A stretch of DNA of 64,000 nucleotides from the NCBI RefSeq assembly GCF_003353055.1, contig NZ_QKWJ01000004.1:1-64000 (forward strand), read 5' to 3'. Position 1 is the first letter of the stretch. The number at the start of each line of letters is the position of its first letter. The notes under the pieces were generated by a model. The model searched no databases. It worked only from the letters and a program-made list of their open reading frames with translations, and was not told where the DNA came from. This DNA comes from Cupriavidus lacunae (GTDB taxonomy: Bacteria; Pseudomonadota; Gammaproteobacteria; Burkholderiales; Burkholderiaceae). The translations under genes and the position numbers were made by a program. Shown piece after piece: positions 38,048 to 46,959 of the stretch.

Positions 38048-38491
38048 ATTCGGCGAGTATAGATTCGGATCATGCCTTGCTCAATGTGAAATATGTCAAT
38101 TTGGTTAATTGGCGCACATATGTTGCAGCGCATCGAACAAAGGGCACTCGCAATTTTGACGTTCTGCGAAGGCGGCATGTGCGCGTTCATGACTGAATGC
38201 GAGGGAATGGATCCGCGCGGTGCCCCGGGCCTGGACCCGTTGTGGGCCCTGCTGGACACCACGCCGGAAGGGCGGGGCAAGGATGGGTATCCGGAACGGG
38301 ACTATGCCTGAAGTATCATCCTGACTGCCAATCAAGCTTCACTCGGTCGGCCTGCCAGTCATGGGCCGCCACACCGCCGGAACCGATGCGCCGCCCCGCC
38401 AGGCAACGCCACAAGCAAAGCGACGGCAGGGAACAAGCCGAACGCCGCATTCTCCGCAGCGCCACGGACCTTCACCAATGAAAGAAGAATA
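38048..38491. other. Gene-poor stretch of about 440 bases
   Basis: It holds the PAP2 promoter at its left end and an AT-rich part to about 38140. A 72-codon frame from 38093 to 38311 (+) is open but lacks a ribosome-binding site and any recognisable pattern. I do not call it. Confidence 0.5.
38056..38084 (-). promoter_or_regulatory. Sigma-70 type promoter of the PAP2 gene
   Basis: On the - strand, -35 TTGAGC (38079-38084), a 17-base spacer and -10 TATACT (38056-38061). Transcription should start near 38049, which supports the PAP2 start at 37999. Confidence 0.65.
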
Positions 38492-38971
38492 ATGCAAGCG
38501 ATCGATCCAGCCGCTGAACCAGTGAAAATCCGGGCCGTCGAGCCGGAGGACTTCCCTGCGTGGAAAGTTCTCTGGGACGGCTATAACGCGTTCTACGGTC
38601 GGCACGGTGTCACCGCCTTGCCGGCGGAAATCACGCTCACGACTTGGTCACGTTTTTTCGACGCCTATGAGCCGGTGCACGCGTTAGTTGCAGAACAAGG
38701 CGGCGAGTTGATTGGGCTGGTGCATTTTCTCCTGCACCGAAGCACCATCCAACTCAGTCCGAGCTGCTATTTGCAGGACCTTTTCACTGCCGAGGGAGCA
38801 AGAGGAAAGGGCGTCGCGCGTCGACTCATAGAGCAGGTCTATGCGCGCGCGAAGACACTGGGCGTGCAGAGAGTGTACTGGCAGACCCACGAGACGAATA
38901 CGACCGCCATGCGCCTTTACGATACCGTGGCGGAGAAATCCGGATTCGTCGTGTACCGCAAGCAGCTTTGA
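38492..38971 (+). CDS. GNAT-family N-acetyltransferase
   Basis: 159 residues. GNAT core with the acetyl-CoA loop in LQDLFTAEGARGKGVARRLIEQVYARA (about residues 94-120) and the C-terminal VYWQTHETNTTAMRLYDTVAEKSGF. Acceptor unknown. The start follows a purine-rich AAGAAGAATA. It stands alone; the next 300 bases are decayed sequence. Confidence 0.88.
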   Translation: MQAIDPAAEPVKIRAVEPEDFPAWKVLWDGYNAFYGRHGVTALPAEITLTTWSRFFDAYEPVHALVAEQGGELIGLVHFLLHRSTIQLSPSCYLQDLFTAEGARGKGVARRLIEQVYARAKTLGVQRVYWQTHETNTTAMRLYDTVAEKSGFVVYRKQL

Positions 38972-39038
38972 ACCGCGGCGACTACGGAGGTCAGGGGTTG
39001 CCGTACGTGGCGCTCTTTCTCCCGGTACAGACACTCTC

Positions 39039-39278
39039 TCAGCGCAGCCCATGTACATCCTGATTACAGGCGCAGCCGGCTCTGGCACTTCGACCTTGGC
39101 CGCAGCCCGGCCCAGCTGCCATCAAGGCATCCAGCTTTGCCTTCACCATTTCAAGCAGGCAGAGCGCGCTGAAGCACGCATCCGAGCGCACGCTTTGCTG
39201 CTCCAGCAGTACGAGTACGCCTTCAATGCCAGCAAGTACTTCATGCAGGCACGCGTTGGTTTCGATTGCATCGACCAT
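39039..39278 (-). CDS. Small unknown protein, C-terminus probably replaced
   Basis: 79 residues from ATG 39278, with AAGGAG six bases upstream (39285-39290 complement). Residues 1-55 (NACLHEVLAGIEGVLVLLEQQSVRSD and on) look like a genuine helical protein. The last 25 residues (GPGCGQGRSARAG and on) are antisense to the P-loop remnant, so the natural C-terminus seems lost. Family not recognised. Confidence 0.6.
   Translation of the reverse strand: MVDAIETNACLHEVLAGIEGVLVLLEQQSVRSDACFSALCLLEMVKAKLDALMAAGPGCGQGRSARAGCACNQDVHGLR
39051..39107 (+). pseudogene. 5' remnant of a P-loop nucleotide kinase-like gene
   Basis: ATG at 39051 opens MYILITGAAGSGTSTLAAA, a typical start of adenylate-kinase-like P-loop ATPases (GxxGSGTST). 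Past about residue 19 the frame loses all resemblance and enters sequence antisense to the next gene. I read it as a truncated gene. Confidence 0.55.
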
Positions 39279-39431
39279 TACTGACTCCTTACCAGGTTAA
39301 TGCGCGCCACTCATTTGAAGGTGAGGGTGGCGGGCCAGACAGCGAGTGTGGAAACCAGTCTCCGGGAGAACCAGCCAGCCTTGCGGCTGCCTCGCCTGGC
39401 CCGCCATGGAACGATGCGTTCGTGCGAGCAC

Positions 39432-39464
39432 GCAGGAGTGCCGCATGGGATGCGACACTCCTGC
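39432..39464. other. Strong hairpin in a gene-free stretch
   Basis: Arms GCAGGAGTG (39432-39440) and CACTCCTGC (39456-39464), one C/A mismatch, then an inner 5-bp stem CGCAT/ATGCG with loop GGG. No T-run follows on the + strand, so it is not an ordinary terminator. It may be part of an RNA or a protein site. Confidence 0.6.
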
Positions 39465-39704
39465 CCGGAGACACCTCGGTTCCACGCCCGGTCATCGGCG
39501 GTCCGATGACGCAGTCAGTATTTCCTGCCGGAGTCATGCAGGCGATAAGAGAAGTCGCATTCGGAAGGGGCGGGCGAAGCTTGCCGGAACGCGATTGAGT
39601 AGGAAATCGCTGAGTCTTGAAACGCGGTACGACCGTGTCTGACTTCGGTGAAGCAGCCCAGGCTTCCCGGGGCCAAAGGTCAAAATATTGTTAATTATTG
39701 AAAT

Positions 39705-39718
39705 CCAATAATTATTGG
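39705..39718. promoter_or_regulatory. 14-bp AT-rich palindrome
   Basis: CCAATAATTATTGG is perfect and sits in a 40-base AT-rich island unlike the surrounding GC-rich sequence. TTAATTATTG at 39691-39700 pairs with part of it. Possible regulator or nucleoid-protein site. Confidence 0.5.
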
Positions 39719-39845
39719 GATCGCATAAAGCACGCTAACTGCTGCAAGTCGAACGCCGGACTTGCCTCGAAACGTGGCACGTAGGGCGCGTGGCACGTTG
39801 GACAGGACGCGCTGCGATGGAATTCGTGGCATTCGTGCCGATGGT

Positions 39846-40958
39846 TTAGGTCGGGGATGCCGGTGCGTTGTGCTCGCCCACCTGAGCCACAAAATCCTCC
39901 CCCTCCGGCAGCCCCAACGAAAACCTCACCGGAAAATTCACAGTAATCCCGCCTTCCTCAGGCACGGACCGTACCACTTCCCGAGCCCGTACATGTGGAT
40001 CCTGAAATAGATCCGTCGCCCCCAGCACCGGCGAGAACGGAATATCCAGCGACCCGAAGAACGCCACCCACTCCGCCAGGTCGCGTGTGCGGAACATCGC
40101 CGCCATCAAATCATTGACCTCCACCTTGTGCCCGTGCCGCCCGGCACGCGTGGCAAAGCGCGGATCGCGCAGGGCAGGGAACTCGTCGCCCAGCGCCGCG
40201 CACAGGTTGACCCAGAACTTGTTCTCCAGGATACCCATCGCCAGATGCCGGCCATCGCGCGTTTCAAAGAGATCGTTCTCCGGCATCACGGTAGGGGATG
40301 CCTGCGGCGATGCCTCATGCCCGCGCGCTGCCCACGCGCCATGGGCGGTCCACGACAGGATCGCGTCATGGATCGAGACATCGAGATGTTGTCCCTGTCC
40401 GTTCTGGCGCGCACTCATGATCGCTACCGCAAGCGACAGGGCCGCGTAGCCGGAGGCAGCGTAGTCCGATACCCGCACGCGCGGGCGCGAGACCGTGTCG
40501 TGCACCTGGACCGGCGTTGCCCAGTAGCCGGCCAGCGCCAGGTAGTTCAGGTCATGGCCGGCGTGGCTGGCGTAGGGACCCGTCTGACCGAAGCCGGACA
40601 CCGAGCACATCACGATGGCGGGATTGACCGCTGCCAGCGCTTCATAGCCCAGCCCGAGCCGCGCCATCACGCCGGGGCGGAAGCCTTCGACCACGGCGTC
40701 GGCATTGCGGACCAGTTCGAGAAAAGCGTCGCGGCCGGCATCGGTCTTCAGGTCCAGCGCGATCGAGCGCTTGCCACGGTTGAACTGGGCAAACACCGTC
40801 GGACCAAGCTGCCGTGCGGTATCGCCGGTGCCGGGCTGTTCGACCTTGATGACATCGGCGCCCAGTTGCCGCAGCAGGCTGCATGCGTGCGGGCCGGGCA
40901 GCAACTGGCTGACGTCGATGATGGTGACGTCCTTGAGGCAGGACCATTCTGGCTTCAT
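39846..40958 (-). CDS. CaiB/BaiF (type III) CoA-transferase
   Basis: 370 residues. Family marks: IDVSQLLPGPHACSLLRQLGADVIKVEQPGTGD, FNRGKRSIALDL, and SGFGQTGPYASHAGHD with the probable catalytic Asp at its end. It activates a carboxylate with CoA. Last gene of a four-gene unit that begins with the acyl-CoA ligase at 44842; the Bug gene is 78 bases upstream. Confidence 0.9.
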   Translation of the reverse strand: MKPEWSCLKDVTIIDVSQLLPGPHACSLLRQLGADVIKVEQPGTGDTARQLGPTVFAQFNRGKRSIALDLKTDAGRDAFLELVRNADAVVEGFRPGVMARLGLGYEALAAVNPAIVMCSVSGFGQTGPYASHAGHDLNYLALAGYWATPVQVHDTVSRPRVRVSDYAASGYAALSLAVAIMSARQNGQGQHLDVSIHDAILSWTAHGAWAARGHEASPQASPTVMPENDLFETRDGRHLAMGILENKFWVNLCAALGDEFPALRDPRFATRAGRHGHKVEVNDLMAAMFRTRDLAEWVAFFGSLDIPFSPVLGATDLFQDPHVRAREVVRSVPEEGGITVNFPVRFSLGLPEGEDFVAQVGEHNAPASPT

Positions 40959-41036
40959 GCCGGGCCTTTGCGAGAAGAAAGCGAGGGAGAGCGCCGCACG
41001 CGCGGATGGCGGCGTGCGGCGGGGTGGGCAGGAGGC

Positions 41037-42029
41037 TCAGCCCAGGTCGCCGACCATGCCGATCGACTTCATCAGGTCGCCGAAACGCGCGTTGTCGATG
41101 GCGACCATGGTGCCGAACTGCGCGGGCGAGGCGCTGCGGCGCAGCTCGCCGGCATTGGCCTTGAGCTGGGCATCGAACACGCCGGCGCTCTGCAGGGCGC
41201 CGACGGCGGCGTGCAGCTTCTGCGTCAGTTCGGCCGGGAAGTTGGCCGGCGCGAACAGGCCGCTCCAGTTGTCGATGACAAAGCCAGGCGGCAGGGCTTC
41301 GGCCATGGTCGGCACGTCGGGGAAGAAGGGCGAACGGGCGGCGGCGGTGACGGCGAGCACCCTGACCTGGTTGTTGCGCACGTACTGCGTCGCGGTGCCG
41401 AGCACCGGCATGCCGAACTGGGTTTGCCCCATCATCATGGCCGTGATGATTTCCGGCGCGCCCTTGTAGGGAATATGCACGGCGTCGCAGCCGGTCTGGT
41501 GCAGCATGGTTTCCACCGCAAGATGGGCGATGCTGCCCTTGCCGCCGGAGCCGTAGTTGAACTTGCCCGGCGCTTTCTTCATTGCGGCGATCAGTTCGGC
41601 AGCGGTCTTGTAGGGCGACGAGACCGGCACCACCAGCGCGGACGGTCCGCCGGACAGGGCGGTGATCGGCGTGAAGTCATGCGCCGGGTCGTACGGCATC
41701 TTGCGGTACATATGCACGTTGATCACGTGCGTGTTGGCCAGGATACCCAGCGTATAGCCATCGGGCGCGGCACGGCGCAGCGCGCTGGCGCCGATGATGC
41801 CGCCGGCGCCGGGCATGTTCTCGACCACCAGCGGCTGGCCGAGCTTCTTGCCCAGTTCTGCCGACAGGGTGCGGGCCACGTTGTCGGGCGTGCTGCCGGC
41901 GATAAACGGAACGATCAGGCGGATCGGGCGGTTGGGGTAGCTGGATGAAGCGATGGCGGCGCGGGCCGGCAGCAGCAGGCTGCCCAGCGCGGCGGCGCCG
42001 GCGGTGGCAAGCCAGTTTCGGCGGTTCAT
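41037..42029 (-). CDS. Bug-family (TTT-type) periplasmic substrate-binding protein
   Basis: 330 residues. Tat-like signal (MNRRNWLATAGAAALGSLLLP) and the Bug core: NRPIRLIVPFIAGSTPDNVARTL, APDGYTLGIL, NYGSGGKGSIAHLAVE, HIPYKG. Lies between the acyl-CoA dehydrogenase and CoA-transferase genes, so its ligand is probably the acid or ester degraded by this cluster. Confidence 0.9.
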   Translation of the reverse strand: MNRRNWLATAGAAALGSLLLPARAAIASSSYPNRPIRLIVPFIAGSTPDNVARTLSAELGKKLGQPLVVENMPGAGGIIGASALRRAAPDGYTLGILANTHVINVHMYRKMPYDPAHDFTPITALSGGPSALVVPVSSPYKTAAELIAAMKKAPGKFNYGSGGKGSIAHLAVETMLHQTGCDAVHIPYKGAPEIITAMMMGQTQFGMPVLGTATQYVRNNQVRVLAVTAAARSPFFPDVPTMAEALPPGFVIDNWSGLFAPANFPAELTQKLHAAVGALQSAGVFDAQLKANAGELRRSASPAQFGTMVAIDNARFGDLMKSIGMVGDLG

Positions 42030-42092
42030 GCGTGGTCTCCGTGGTCTTGTCGAATTGTCCTGATGCCGGCGGCGATCGCGCCGCCGGCACGG

Positions 42093-43277
42093 TCAGGCCT
42101 TCTGCTGCTGCAGCGGTTCGAGGATGGCGCGCGCAATGGTGTTGCGCTGGATCTCGCTGGTGCCGGTGAAGATGCGGAACATGCGCAGCTTGCGAAAGGT
42201 CTGCTCCACCGGATGGCCGCGCGTGACACCGACATTGCCGTGGATCTGCACGGCCTTGTCCGCGACCTCGAAGCAGCGCTCCGAGACAAAGAGCTTGCAC
42301 GCGGCGGCCTTCATGCGCAGGTCCGCACCGGCATCGGCCAGCGCGGCGGTATGCGCGATCATGCTTTCGCAGGCCCACAGCGCGGCGGCCATGTCGGCCA
42401 GCATGTGCTGGATGGCTTGGAAACGCGCAATCGGCCCGCCGAACTGGCGGCGCTGGCCGGCGTATGCCAGCGACGATTCATAGGCCCTGGTGGCCAGCCC
42501 CAGCATGCTGGGGCAGTGCAGTAGGCGGTTCACGTTGATGCGGGACATGCCCAGCTTGAAGCCGTTGCCTTCACCGCCAAAGATATTGGCGCGCGGCACG
42601 CGCACGTTCTCGAAGCGGATGTCGCCGTCGATATGCTGGCCCGACATCGGCACGTATTCATTGCTCACCGTCACGCCCGGCAGGTCCAGGTCGACCAGCA
42701 CCGCGGTGATGGCGGGCGGCGTGGTGGTGGCGTCGGTCACGCACATGACGATGGCAAAATCCGCGAACGGCGCGCCGCTGATGTAGTGCTTGCCGCCGTT
42801 GATGACCAGCGCGTCGCCATCGGCCACGGCCGAGGTCTTGATGCTTTGCGCGTCGGAGCCGGAATGCGTTTCCGTGAGCGCGAAGCAGGTCGATTTTTCG
42901 CCGCGGATCACGGGCTCGAAGTAGCGCTTGAGCTGGTCCGGGGTGGCGTACTTGAGCATATTGCCCACGCGCGGCGGCCCGCCCAGGTCGCCCAGCACGT
43001 GCGCCGCCAGCGTCGAGCCGCTGGCGGCCAGGTCGGCCTTGAGCGCGCATTGCTCCTGGATGTTCAGGCCCTTGCCGCCCAGCGATGTCGGCAGGCAGGC
43101 GGCATAGAAGCCCAGTTCGCTGGAACGGCGCCAGACATTGCGCAGGGTCTCGCGCGGCCATGGGTCTTCGGAGCCCAGGCCGAGCTCCTGTTCCAGCGGG
43201 CGCAGCTCTTCATCGATAAAGCGGCGGATGCCGGCGCGGGTTTCCAGCAGTACGGGATTGGTCAGGTGGTCGAACAT
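42093..43277 (-). CDS. Acyl-CoA dehydrogenase
   Basis: 394 residues. The typical order is visible: CFALTETHSGSDAQSIKTSA, INGGKHYISGAPFADF, the middle LGMSRINVNRLLHCPSMLGLATRAYE, and the C-terminal VGVTRGHPVEQTFRKLRMFRIFTGTSEIQRN. At the position of the catalytic Glu of many relatives (YEGT) it has FTGT, so the base may lie elsewhere or the activity may differ. It is 11 bases downstream of the ligase gene. Confidence 0.88.
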   Translation of the reverse strand: MFDHLTNPVLLETRAGIRRFIDEELRPLEQELGLGSEDPWPRETLRNVWRRSSELGFYAACLPTSLGGKGLNIQEQCALKADLAASGSTLAAHVLGDLGGPPRVGNMLKYATPDQLKRYFEPVIRGEKSTCFALTETHSGSDAQSIKTSAVADGDALVINGGKHYISGAPFADFAIVMCVTDATTTPPAITAVLVDLDLPGVTVSNEYVPMSGQHIDGDIRFENVRVPRANIFGGEGNGFKLGMSRINVNRLLHCPSMLGLATRAYESSLAYAGQRRQFGGPIARFQAIQHMLADMAAALWACESMIAHTAALADAGADLRMKAAACKLFVSERCFEVADKAVQIHGNVGVTRGHPVEQTFRKLRMFRIFTGTSEIQRNTIARAILEPLQQQKA

Positions 43278-43288
43278 GGCGGCTTCCT

Positions 43289-44842
43289 TCAGTTCACGCG
43301 GCGCCCGACGCCTTGCCAGTAGCGTTCGCGCACGATCTTGCGGGCCAGCTTGCCGCTGGCGTTCTTGGGCAGCTCGGCGACAAAGTCCACCGAGCGCGGC
43401 GACTTGTAGTCGGCGATGCGCTCGCGGCAGTGCGCGATCAGCTGCTGCGCGGTGGCCTCGCGCCCGGGCCGCAGCGTGACCACGGCCTTGACGCTTTCGC
43501 CCCAGGTGTCGTCCGGCACGCTGATGACGCAGGCTTCCAGCACGTCGGGATGCTGGTACAGCGTGGCTTCCACCTCGGTCGGATAGACGTTGAAGCCGCC
43601 GGAGATGATCATGTCCTTCTTGCGGTCGACCAGGTACAGGTAGCCGGCCTCGTCCACGCGCGCCATGTCGCCGGTGTGCAGCCAGCCGTCGATGACGGTC
43701 TCGCGCGTCAGTTCGGGCTCGTTAAAGTAGCCGTGGAACACGTCTTCGCCGCGGATCACCAGTTCGCCGATCTCGCCCACGGCGACCTCCTTGCCTTGCT
43801 CGTCGACCACGCGCACTTCGGTCTCGCCCAGGGCGCGGCCGCACGAGGCCAGGCGTTCGGGGTGGTTGGCGATGGCGTCGGCATGGTCGATGGTGGACAG
43901 GCGCGTGACGCCGGAGGTCGATTCGCTGGCGCCATAGCCCTGCGACAGGATCGGGCCGACGCGCTCCCAGGCCTCGCGGATGCGTGCCGGCGCCATCGGG
44001 GCGGCGCCGTAGGCCAGGGTCTTCAGGCTGGACAGGTCGGCCTGCGCCAGCGAAGGCTCGGCCAGCAGCATGTTGATCATGGCCGGGACCATGAAGACAT
44101 GGGTGATGCGCAGCCGCGCCACCTCGGCCAGGAAGTGCGCGGGCTCGAATTTCTCGAACAGCACCAGCGTGGCGCCCAGGTACAGGTAGGGCTGCATCAG
44201 CATGCCGGAGGCGTGCGTGACCGGCCCGATCAGCGCCAGCCGGTCGCCGGGGCGGGCGGGGCGGTCCATGCCGGTCACCATCTTGCGCAGCGCCGCCATG
44301 CGGTTGCCGTAGCTCTGCATGGCAGCCTTGATCTTGCCGGTGGAGCCCGACGAGAAGTGCAGCACGGCCAGGTCGTCGGCAGCCGGGGCGATCTCCGGCA
44401 GCGTGGTGCCGGCGTTGGCCAGCAGCGCTTCGTATTCGACATAGCCCGCCGGGGCGTCGCCGATGGCGATAAAGGTCTCGATGCTGCCGAAGCCTGCCGT
44501 GGTGCGCGCGTAGCCGGTGTAGCCGGGGCCGGCGATCAGCACGCGCGGGGTGCAGTTCTCGACCACATCGCTGGCTTCGGCCGCGGTGAAGCGCGGGTTG
44601 AGCGCCGCCTTGACCAGCCCGGCCTTGTACAGCGCGCACTCCAGCTCGACCAACTCGGGCCGGTTGCGCGACTGCACCGCGACGCGGTCGCCGGGGCGCA
44701 GGCCCAGTGCCAGCAGCGCATTGGCCAGGCGCGTGGAGCGTTGGTCCAGCTGGCGATAGGTCACCACCCGGTCCTGGTAAAGGATGGCGGGCTGGTCGCC
44801 CCAGTAGCGCGCGGCGCGGCGCAGGAAATACGCGAAACCCAT
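43289..44842 (-). CDS. AMP-forming acyl-CoA ligase
   Basis: 517 residues. ANL-superfamily motifs: phosphate loop LHFSSGSTGKIKA (around residue 167), GYGASESTSG, the hinge region YLYLVDRKKDMIISGGFNVYP, and the C-terminal catalytic Lys in KNASGKLARK. It makes acyl-CoA from acid, ATP and CoA. First gene of the operon ligase, dehydrogenase, Bug, CoA-transferase; a LysR gene is divergent. Substrate range not determinable. Confidence 0.9.
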   Translation of the reverse strand: MGFAYFLRRAARYWGDQPAILYQDRVVTYRQLDQRSTRLANALLALGLRPGDRVAVQSRNRPELVELECALYKAGLVKAALNPRFTAAEASDVVENCTPRVLIAGPGYTGYARTTAGFGSIETFIAIGDAPAGYVEYEALLANAGTTLPEIAPAADDLAVLHFSSGSTGKIKAAMQSYGNRMAALRKMVTGMDRPARPGDRLALIGPVTHASGMLMQPYLYLGATLVLFEKFEPAHFLAEVARLRITHVFMVPAMINMLLAEPSLAQADLSSLKTLAYGAAPMAPARIREAWERVGPILSQGYGASESTSGVTRLSTIDHADAIANHPERLASCGRALGETEVRVVDEQGKEVAVGEIGELVIRGEDVFHGYFNEPELTRETVIDGWLHTGDMARVDEAGYLYLVDRKKDMIISGGFNVYPTEVEATLYQHPDVLEACVISVPDDTWGESVKAVVTLRPGREATAQQLIAHCRERIADYKSPRSVDFVAELPKNASGKLARKIVRERYWQGVGRRVN

Positions 44843-44938
44843 GCTGTCTCCGTTGATGCTTGATGATTCTGGCGAGCGTTTAGCGTGTGCTCGTGCGCCG
44901 TAGTCTGTAAGATGGAAGGCATCACCACAATGACGCGT

Positions 44939-44958
44939 TGGCTATAAAGTCATAGCCA
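44939..44958. promoter_or_regulatory. LysR-type dyad between the ligase operon and its regulator
   Basis: 7-bp arms TGGCTAT (44939-44945) and ATAGCCA (44952-44958) with spacer AAAGTC, 16 bases before the LysR start and about 97 before the ligase start. CTAT-N6-ATAG has the LysR T-N11-A geometry. Confidence 0.65.
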
Positions 44959-44974
44959 TCAGGAATGTGAGGCA

Positions 44975-45871
44975 ATGGAGACGCGGGATATCGAATACAT
45001 CCTCGCCGTGGCGGCGCACGGTGGCATCGGCCGGGCGGCCGACGTGCTGGGCATCAGCCAGCCGGCGCTGACCAAGGCCGTGCAACGGGTGGAGACACAG
45101 GCCGGGCTGCCGCTGTTCGAGCGCACCGCCAATGGCATGACCGCCACCTACGCGGGCACGCGCTTCCTGGAGCGGGCACGGCGCATCCAGCTGGAGTACG
45201 AGGACGGCATCAAGGAGATGCTGGGCATCCGCACCGGCGAGCAGGGCATCCTGCGCGTGGGCTATTCGCCGTCGATCCCGGGCAGCGTGATCCTGGGCGC
45301 TTGCCGGCAACTGGTGCGCGAGCGGCCGGTGGCACGGCTGCGGCTGCGCCGCAGGCTGGCGCGCGACCTGCTGGACCTGCTGGCGGCCGGGGAGCTCGAT
45401 GTGGCGGTGGCACCGGCGCCGTCGGCCGCCTCATCGACCGGCCTGGCGGTACAGCCGCTCTTCGACGACCGGCTGGTGGTGGTGGCTGACGAGGGCCACG
45501 CCCTGCTGCTGCGGCGGCGCAAGCTGCGGCTGGCAGACCTGGCGGACCAGGAGTGGCTGCTGCCCGAAGGGCATATCACGCTGCGCCAGCAGGTGGACGC
45601 GGCGTTTCGCCAGCGCGGCCTGCCAGAGCCCCGGCCGCGCATCGAGATCGACTTCGGCAGCACGTCTCTGTTCGCGCTGATGCAGGGCACGCAGATGCTG
45701 AGCATCGCCAATCAAGGCGGCGATGCCATGCAGCACGGCCTGCGTGCGCTGCCGCTGGGCGTGGAGGAACTGGACCTGCGCCGGAATATCGGCGTGATCT
45801 CACGCGAGGGCGCCTACCTGTCGCCGCTGGCGCAGCGCCTGACGGTGCTGCTGCGCGAGCACAGCCGCTGA
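44975..45871 (+). CDS. LysR-family regulator of the ligase operon
   Basis: 298 residues. HTH at the N-terminus (GGIGRAADVLGISQPALTKAVQRVETQAG) and an effector domain (GILRVGYSPSIPGSVILGACRQLV). It is divergent from the acyl-CoA ligase operon. It converges on the next Bug gene with 22 bases between the stops. Confidence 0.9.
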   Translation: METRDIEYILAVAAHGGIGRAADVLGISQPALTKAVQRVETQAGLPLFERTANGMTATYAGTRFLERARRIQLEYEDGIKEMLGIRTGEQGILRVGYSPSIPGSVILGACRQLVRERPVARLRLRRRLARDLLDLLAAGELDVAVAPAPSAASSTGLAVQPLFDDRLVVVADEGHALLLRRRKLRLADLADQEWLLPEGHITLRQQVDAAFRQRGLPEPRPRIEIDFGSTSLFALMQGTQMLSIANQGGDAMQHGLRALPLGVEELDLRRNIGVISREGAYLSPLAQRLTVLLREHSR

Positions 45872-45893
45872 GCGGTCAGGTCCCGGGGCGCGG

Positions 45894-46898
45894 CTATTGC
45901 AGCGGGATCTTTGCCACTGCCGCCAGCCGCTTCCAGCGCTGGATCTCGTCCTTCAGGTACTGCCGCATCTCGGCCGGCGACGACAGGATCAGCTTGGTGG
46001 ACTGGCGCGTGTAGTAGTCGCGCACGTCGGGGGCGTTGCCGGCCTGCGCAAACAGGTCCTGCAGCCGTCTCACCACCGCCGGCGGGGTCTTCGCCGAGAC
46101 CGCCGCGGCCACCCAGTTGTAGGCCAGGAAGTCCTGCAGGCCGGCTTCGACGATGGAGGGCACGTCCGGCAGCAGCGGCGAACGCTGCGGCGCGGTAAAG
46201 GCCAGCGCGCGGACCTTGCCGCCGCGGACCAGTTCGATGGCGCCGGTGGCATCCACCACGGCAAAGTCGACATTGGCCGCCATCACGCCATTGATGGCGT
46301 CGCCCGCGCCCTTGTATGGCACGGCTGTGGTCTTGATGCGGGCGAGTTCGTTGAGCCACTCGGAGTAAAGCGTGTAGGAGATCGAGCCCGTGCCGTAGTT
46401 GAGCGCGCCGGGGCGCTTGCGGGCATCTTCGAGCAACTCTGTCAGCGTGCGGTAGGGCGAGCTTGTCGGCACGATGATCACGCACGGTCCGCGCGACAGC
46501 AGCGTGATCGGCGCAAAGTCCGTCAACGGGTCATACGGCAGCTTGCGGAAGGTGGCGGCGTTGGTCGACAGCGTGGAATTGCTGCCGATAAAGACGGTGT
46601 AGCCGTCGGCCGGCGCGTTCAGCGCGGTCTGCACGCCGATAAAGCCGTTGCCGCCGGGCTTGTTCTCCACCACCACGCCCTGGCCGGTCAGCTCGCCGAT
46701 TTTCTTGGCGAACATGCGCGCGGTGGTGTCGGTGCCGCTGCCGGAAGGGAACGGCACGACGAAGCGGATCGGGCGGGCGGGGAAGGCGTCGGCGAGTTCG
46801 GCGGCAATTGCCGCCAGTGGCGCGGCAGCGCCGACCGCCGCCAGCGTGGCGGCGGCCAGCCCGAGGAAGCGGCGGCGGGAACGGAAAGCTTGTTGCAT
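45894..46898 (-). CDS. Bug-family (TTT-type) periplasmic substrate-binding protein
   Basis: 334 residues. Tat signal (RRRFLGLAAATLAAVG), then ARPIRFVVPFPSGSGTDTTARMF, ADGYTVFIGSNS, NYGTGSISYTLYSEW, AVPYKGAGD. Last gene of the operon that starts with the enoyl-CoA hydratase at 50120; 61 bases separate it from the acyl-CoA dehydrogenase gene. Confidence 0.9.
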   Translation of the reverse strand: MQQAFRSRRRFLGLAAATLAAVGAAAPLAAIAAELADAFPARPIRFVVPFPSGSGTDTTARMFAKKIGELTGQGVVVENKPGGNGFIGVQTALNAPADGYTVFIGSNSTLSTNAATFRKLPYDPLTDFAPITLLSRGPCVIIVPTSSPYRTLTELLEDARKRPGALNYGTGSISYTLYSEWLNELARIKTTAVPYKGAGDAINGVMAANVDFAVVDATGAIELVRGGKVRALAFTAPQRSPLLPDVPSIVEAGLQDFLAYNWVAAAVSAKTPPAVVRRLQDLFAQAGNAPDVRDYYTRQSTKLILSSPAEMRQYLKDEIQRWKRLAAVAKIPLQ

Positions 46899-46959
46899 GC
46901 TGTCTCCTGAGTGTGGAAAGCCCGGCGTGTTCCCGCCGGTGCAAGGGTGGACGAGGGAC

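Larger units (their letters stand above)
39279..39845. other. Gene-free stretch of about 560 bases
   Basis: No convincing gene on either strand. It contains a strong hairpin (39432-39464) and an AT-rich island (about 39682-39720) with a 14-bp palindrome. Several short frames are open but have no ribosome-binding site or protein-like pattern. It could hold a small RNA or be decayed sequence. Confidence 0.5.

Noticed and set aside
38093..38311. 72-codon + strand frame between PAP2 and GNAT genes
   Set aside because: No ribosome-binding site, no recognisable pattern, and its start overlaps the PAP2 promoter area.
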